Source: Monosiga brevicollis MX1 (lineage: Eukaryota > Opisthokonta > Choanoflagellata > Craspedida > Salpingoecidae). Taken from it: a stretch of 64,000 nt of DNA. This document shows positions 59,721-64,000 of this stretch, in pieces. The stretch's first letter is position 1. The number at the start of each line of letters is the position of its first letter. The notes below the pieces were generated by a model. The model was not told the origin of the DNA, did no database searches, and saw only the letters and a list, made by a program, of their open reading frames with translations. The stretch spans positions 269,023 through 333,022 of the forward strand of contig NW_001865054.1 in NCBI RefSeq assembly GCF_000002865.3, read 5' to 3'. A program made the position numbers and the translations under genes.

Positions 59721-59940
59721 TCAACACACCTCAGCAACAGGTACGCGCTCCATGACAGCAGTGGCATGACGGCCGCAGCCTAGTGATATTGTTGAGGGCA
59801 GCACGGCAGTCATGGGTGAGTTTAAGAAATTTGCACAGGGCATGTGAAGCTGCCAAGTGCGAGAAGATTGGCATGGAGATGGGCGACGCACCGTTCCAAG
59901 TGGTCTTGCCACAAGTGCCGCACTTGCAAGGGTAGCACAT
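59721..59940 (-). CDS. 35-residue CGKTTW-type cysteine protein, two exons
   Basis: Exon 1 (59940-59892) encodes MCYPCKCGTCGKTTWN and ends in phase 1 at GTGCG. Exon 2 (59779-59721), after CACTAG, continues GCGRHATAVMERVPVAEVC and ends TGA. The joined frame is exactly 36 codons including the stop. The motif CxxCGKTTWxGCGxHxxxVMxxVP matches a family of very short proteins that I recall from bacteria, fungi and plants. Four to six cysteines and a histidine suggest a single zinc site. No function is established to my knowledge. The intron falls inside the conserved WNG-CG motif, and the match appears only after splicing. Confidence 0.78.
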
Positions 59941-60720
59941 GATGCTGGAGACAGATGGACCCAAAAGGATGGAGCTAGTCGCGTCAAGGCTGTTCTGGTT
60001 GTTCTGGTTGTTGTTAGCAAGCGGTGTAAGAAAATGCGATATGGGAAGCGAGCGAGCGATGTGCTTCACCGAGGCGCCAGCCGCACAGAGGCAACGGGTG
60101 TGGAGGCTCTCGCGTTGGGGGCCGTCAGAACCAGAACGGTACCCTGTCCCCAAAAGCCGACGAGGACGGCGACGAACTCGAAAGAGTCATGATGACGAGC
60201 AACAACCACCAGCTCCAGCCCCATCCCGCACCTTCTGGCCCCACATCACCGTCATCGACACATCTCTGCTTACCGTTGGAAAGTAATGGGAAAACTGGTT
60301 GGATGCGTGTCACACCAAGTCCCTCTCTCTCTCTCTCTGACATCCACAGTTGGGACAACACGTCAAGTAACCAAAGGGAACCGCGATTGCAGCGTTCGGG
60401 GTCACCCTTGCACTTGCAGGTGCAAGCCGCTATCCGGTGATGATTTTCACCCATTCTCGGAAATTAACTATAAAGTGTAAGACATTTCTATTCTTGAACG
60501 CCAAGTTGTTGATGTTGATGTTCTTTTTTTGGTTTTTTTTTGATGTTTTTTTTTTTTTTAGGACCTGAGGCGGAGGCGGCGGAGGCGGCGTGCACCTGAT
60601 CAAAGACAGGATAGGCGCGTTTGCTAGAAGGAAGTGGAGCTTGGATCTCGTGCATTGTGGGCATCTTAGGCCACGGGAAGCGGTTGGTGGATGGATAGAT
60701 GGTATTGGGAGAGTACAGAC
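59941..60720. other. Divergent intergenic region
   Basis: Upstream of the CGKTTW gene (-) and the polysaccharide lyase (+). A CT run lies at 60323-60340 and T runs at 60525-60560. Nothing else recognised. Confidence 0.5.
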
Positions 60721-63417
60721 ATGGCGCGCTACCGCTCATGTCGAGCGTGGTCAGTGCTGGCTGTCATGTTGCTGGCGACCACGAGCACGACTGCGATCGG
60801 CCTCGAGTCATCATCGCCGCGGTGGTTGGCACCACACAGCCCCACCGGGGATCATCTGGCTGATCCCCTGCGCGTGAGCCCGTCCACCCAACTGCAGCGC
60901 CTGCAGCGCACCTGGGCTGCAGCACAGATGCGCCAAAGCAACAGCAGTGATCTTGATATTCTTCGCGCCCGGCTGGTCGCCTCTCTTCAAGTTTCTGCTC
61001 ATCAATTCAAATCCGCCGACTCCCAGGCTCAGACATACCTGGGCCTCCTTCAGCCCAACTGTACATTTGCCAACATCGACTACAATGATCAATCATCAGC
61101 AGAGTAGGCCCCTTCACTCCGCTGTCCTCGCCTCATGCCCACTCGTCCCCGCCTAGCCGTGCCCACTCACGTGTGGACCCCTCTGGCCAATGCGGCAGGT
61201 GGTCACCCGGCTCCCACATGCGCCAGGTCCAGTTGATGGCGGCCGTGTATAGCACCCCCGGTACCATTCATCACAAGAATGGCACCCTCCTCAATGGCAC
61301 TCTTTGCGCCACCGAACAGTGGATTCAGATGGATCTCATCTGCCCCAACTGGTCAGATCCTTCTTTCTCGTCCTCATCGAACCATGTACTTCTCCAGCAT
61401 GCAGGCCCACTCAATCTCTGTTGCTGCTCAGGTGGTGGAACGATATAGCCGTTCCCCAGGCCTTGGCGGCAAGTTATCTTCTGCTCGGGACCAAGCTTGT
61501 TAGTCCGACCCTATTTAATAACGGCAGCGTTATCCTCGATCGCGCTCAGTGGTGGACCATGACGGCTGCCAACCTCGTAAGATCAGCCGACGCACATCCC
61601 CTGTAGCTACCGCCTCTCGGGACCGAGAAGGTCACACCATCTTGTATTCTCAATCTTTCGTCTTTCCTGCATCGTCTGATTGCACCAGGTGTGGGAGGCC
61701 AACGTTCAGATCATGCGCTACACCTTTAGCAGCAACACCACGGGCGTGGCTCAAGCTTATGAGGGCATTTACACCGAGACTGACCGCGTGGACCTGCCGT
61801 TGGAGGGTATTCAGTACGACGGCTCCTTCCACCAGCACATGGCCGAACTTCTCTCTGGCAGCTATGGGGCAGACTTCACTGCTACCATCCTGGACGTCAT
61901 CACTCAAGCCCGGGGCACCAGCTTCTACATCCACCCCGAGCAAATGAGTAATTTCACCAGCCTCATGCTTGACGGCGAGGCCTGGATGTCTGTCGGCACG
62001 AGTGAGGCCTGGGACATCTCCGTCACTGGTCGTGGTATCACCCGGCCCCCCGGCTGGGGGCACGTCGACTTGAGCGTTGATGAGCTGGTCGAGCTCATCT
62101 CCCCACGCCACGCGGAGCTAGATGCCTTTGCCTTACGCTTGGCCCGCAACAACTCCGCCAAGCCCCTTTATGGACATCGCCACTTTTACGACAGCGACTA
62201 CACCATCATGCGTGGCGATGGCTTTCAGTACAGCATCCGCATGTACTCGGCTCGCACAGTCAACGCCCGCTGTGTGAATGACGAGGGCAAGCAGAGCCAG
62301 TTTACGGCCAATGGCATGGTGGCCCTCTACTACACCGGCTACGATTACGACAGCATCTTTCCAACCTGGAACTGGCAGCAATTGCCCGGAACCCTCCTCG
62401 ACCAGGTTGGTATTTTCAAACTTGTACGCTTGTTATCAGCTCTGCTCTCTGCGGTGCCCGTTTCATGGCTCACCTCTTGGCTCGCCACCTACCTTGGCCG
62501 CCTAGCTGCCGACAGCCCCCAGCTGCGGCACGACCACATGGCAGACGAACACGGAAGAGGTTGGTGGAGTCAGCAACGGCAAATTGGGCGCCGCTTTCAT
62601 GGCCCAGCATCAGTTTCGACCCATGTCCTGCGTGCGCAGCTGGGGCATGTTCCCAGATGCCCTGATCGCCACCGCCCATAGCATCACTGCCCCCGACGAC
62701 ATTGCGTCTGTTTTCACCCTCGCCGATCGCCGTGCCGCGAGCACCGTCACCATAGCTCTGCACAATGGTACCCACCTCACCCTCGCCGCAGACCAACTGA
62801 TCAGTCTTCCCGCCGCTGAAGTTGCTTGGGTGCACCATGACAACACCCTCTACGCACTCAGCAACGAGCTCGGGCCGGTGCACGGCACCCTCGCCATTTT
62901 TTGCGGCAATTCAACCGGCAACTGGATCGACATTGGTGTCACAAATCGCACCGAAACGGTCGACCGCTTTTTCGCCAAGTGGCAACTGCCCACCCCCACG
63001 CCGCACAGCGCTGGCTATCTCATGGTTCCTGCCGTGAGCTTGAACCAAGCGCAAACCAAGCTCGATGCCTTGATGAAGGCGTTTGACATTTCCATTGACA
63101 ATCAAGGTGCTGCCTATAGTCGGGAGACTACGACGCTTGCTACCCTGTCGCATGGGGGTCTCCTCGCCATCCGAGACACCGTTTTGGGCTGTGATAAAAG
63201 TTGTGCCTTGCTCGTCGAGAGCCCAACCAACGCCACCGACTACAACGTTACCGTCAGCGCGCCCGCAGCCTCTTCGCTGACAGTCACCCTTCCCCACCCG
63301 GCCACCTCATGCGATAACTGCCGCCTGACCGGCGGTGTGACGTGTGTCTTTGCCACTCCAGCCGGTAATCATATGGGCCAGAGTGTGATGGCAACCTGCC
63401 AGCGGCGCCGCACATAG
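60721..63417 (+). CDS. Secreted polysaccharide lyase family 8 (chondroitin AC/hyaluronate-lyase-like)
   Basis: PL8 enzymes cleave uronic-acid polysaccharides such as chondroitin, hyaluronan or xanthan by beta-elimination. The start MARYRSCRAWSVLAVML is a signal peptide ending near TSTTAIG. An alpha/alpha-toroid-like N-terminal part follows (LRVSPSTQLQRLQRTWAAAQ). The central exon (about 61689-62404) has EGIQYDGSFHQH, SVDELVELISPRHAEL, GHRHFYDSDYTIMRGDGFQY, SIRMYSARTVNARCVNDEGK and TANGMVALYYTGYDYDSIFP before NWQQLPGT. These are the DGSF, RxxSxRT and LPGT landmarks of the family, including likely catalytic His and Arg positions. The last exon (to 63417) starts near GGVSNGKLGAAFMAQHQF and is beta-rich, as in the PL8 C-terminal domains, ending with a Cys-containing segment. 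Several introns interrupt the first half. Substrate not determined. Confidence 0.83.
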
Positions 63418-63656
63418 CCTGGGTCCCTCCGCGTTAGAAGACCAAACAGTCTGATAGTCTTGATCGTTTCATGTCTGTAGACCAAAGAGCCGCGATACCT
63501 CAAATTGGATACAATTCATCAATTGCACGTGTTGCTCGCGCCACTGTTCAATACCACCTCGACGGCAGCTGCTATTGGCGGCCCTTTTGCTTATTATGAT
63601 TATTGTTATTCTTTTTGTTTTTGATTTTTGGCACGCTATGCTGAGAATACCTTTAC

Positions 63657-64000
63657 CTACACAAAAGTCACGTGCGCACGCCAATTGGCCACGACTGTGG
63701 CGATGCGCTCGTCTCGCGCACACAATTTCAAATCTGCTGCGAGTGCCGCCACAAAGTTGAGCGCTGCTCGCGTACCAGAATCGGCGTCCACTGGCTTCGG
63801 GAGTCGGTGGGCCTCGGCAACAAGTTCCTCCACCAGCTCGGCCGGCATGTCAGGCAAGTCAGGCAAGATGGCGCCATTGACCGGTTCCAATGTCACCAAG
63901 CGAATCAGTTGCCGTGGTTCAACCAATACCAAGGCCTCATTGACGTCAAACAAGCAATCATCGCGCAACTCCGGGTCAGTGCCAGGCGCCGACTGGTTAC
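63657..64000 (-). CDS. 3' end of an unidentified gene
   Basis: The frame is open from the window edge to a stop at 63657. It encodes about 114 residues, starting NQSAPGTDPELRDDCLFDVN and continuing through an acidic helical part with LPDMPAELVEELVAEAHRLP and AALNFVAALAADLKLCARDE. Composition is coding-like. I do not recognise the family. The 5' part lies outside the window. Confidence 0.6.
   Translation of the reverse strand, partial: NQSAPGTDPELRDDCLFDVNEALVLVEPRQLIRLVTLEPVNGAILPDLPDMPAELVEELVAEAHRLPKPVDADSGTRAALNFVAALAADLKLCARDERIATVVANWRAHVTFV

Overview
The window is nuclear DNA of a unicellular eukaryote, most likely a choanoflagellate. Genes are packed 0.2-1.5 kb apart on both strands and are split by short GT-AG introns (116 and 112 nt where I could fix both ends). 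Codon use is GC-rich, and CA, GT and GA microsatellites are frequent. The gene content points the same way: a cadherin-repeat membrane protein sits beside animal-type single-copy genes (USP47, NOL9/GRC3, GGNBP2, SREK1IP1, CREG). I cannot name the species from sequence alone. Exon joins were read by eye from splice signals and frame continuity, so outer gene limits are firmer than most internal boundaries.

Layout. 1-2721 (-): 5' part of a secreted protein built of Ig-like repeats, running off the window. 3888-12122 (+): USP47-type deubiquitinase in about thirty small exons. 12658-14093 (+): Arg/Asp-rich, splicing-factor-like protein. 14530-17323 (+): NOL9/GRC3 polynucleotide kinase. 17539-18745 (-): membrane protein with an HNH-like Cys/His cluster. 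20031-21394 (-): PhnZ-like HD-domain oxygenase. 22074-25389 (+): GGNBP2 homologue. 25724-26781 (+): SREK1IP1 zinc-knuckle protein. 27032-29217 (-): three fused YjbQ (UPF0047) domains. 29684-30934 (-): coiled-coil protein. 31490-32633 (+): CREG. 32879-33013 (+): possible 44-residue membrane peptide. 33480-35563 (-): Sec14-like protein. 36085-37906 (-): ELO fatty-acid elongase. 39389-41725 (+): cytochrome P450. 42063-45551: complete-ended pogo-like DNA transposon. 45766-51633 (+): coiled-coil plus ARM/HEAT-like protein. 51957-56562 (-): cadherin-repeat receptor-like protein. 57555-58673 (+): zinc-finger, tail-anchored protein. 59721-59940 (-): 35-residue CGKTTW protein in two exons. 60721-63417 (+): secreted family-8 polysaccharide lyase. 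63657-64000 (-): 3' end of an unknown gene.

Functional themes. Three lipid genes (Sec14, ELO, P450) are neighbours at 33.5-41.7 kb, the last two divergently transcribed. Three RNA-related genes lie in the left half (RD-rich protein, NOL9, SREK1IP1). Three cell-surface or extracellular genes are present (the Ig-like repeat protein, the cadherin, the polysaccharide lyase). These groupings are loose and I do not claim co-regulation. The most unusual items are the triple YjbQ fusion, the endogenous chondroitin-lyase-like enzyme, the PhnZ-like oxygenase, the tiny CGKTTW gene, and the pogo-like transposon whose reading frame continues past a stop into a SAP domain.
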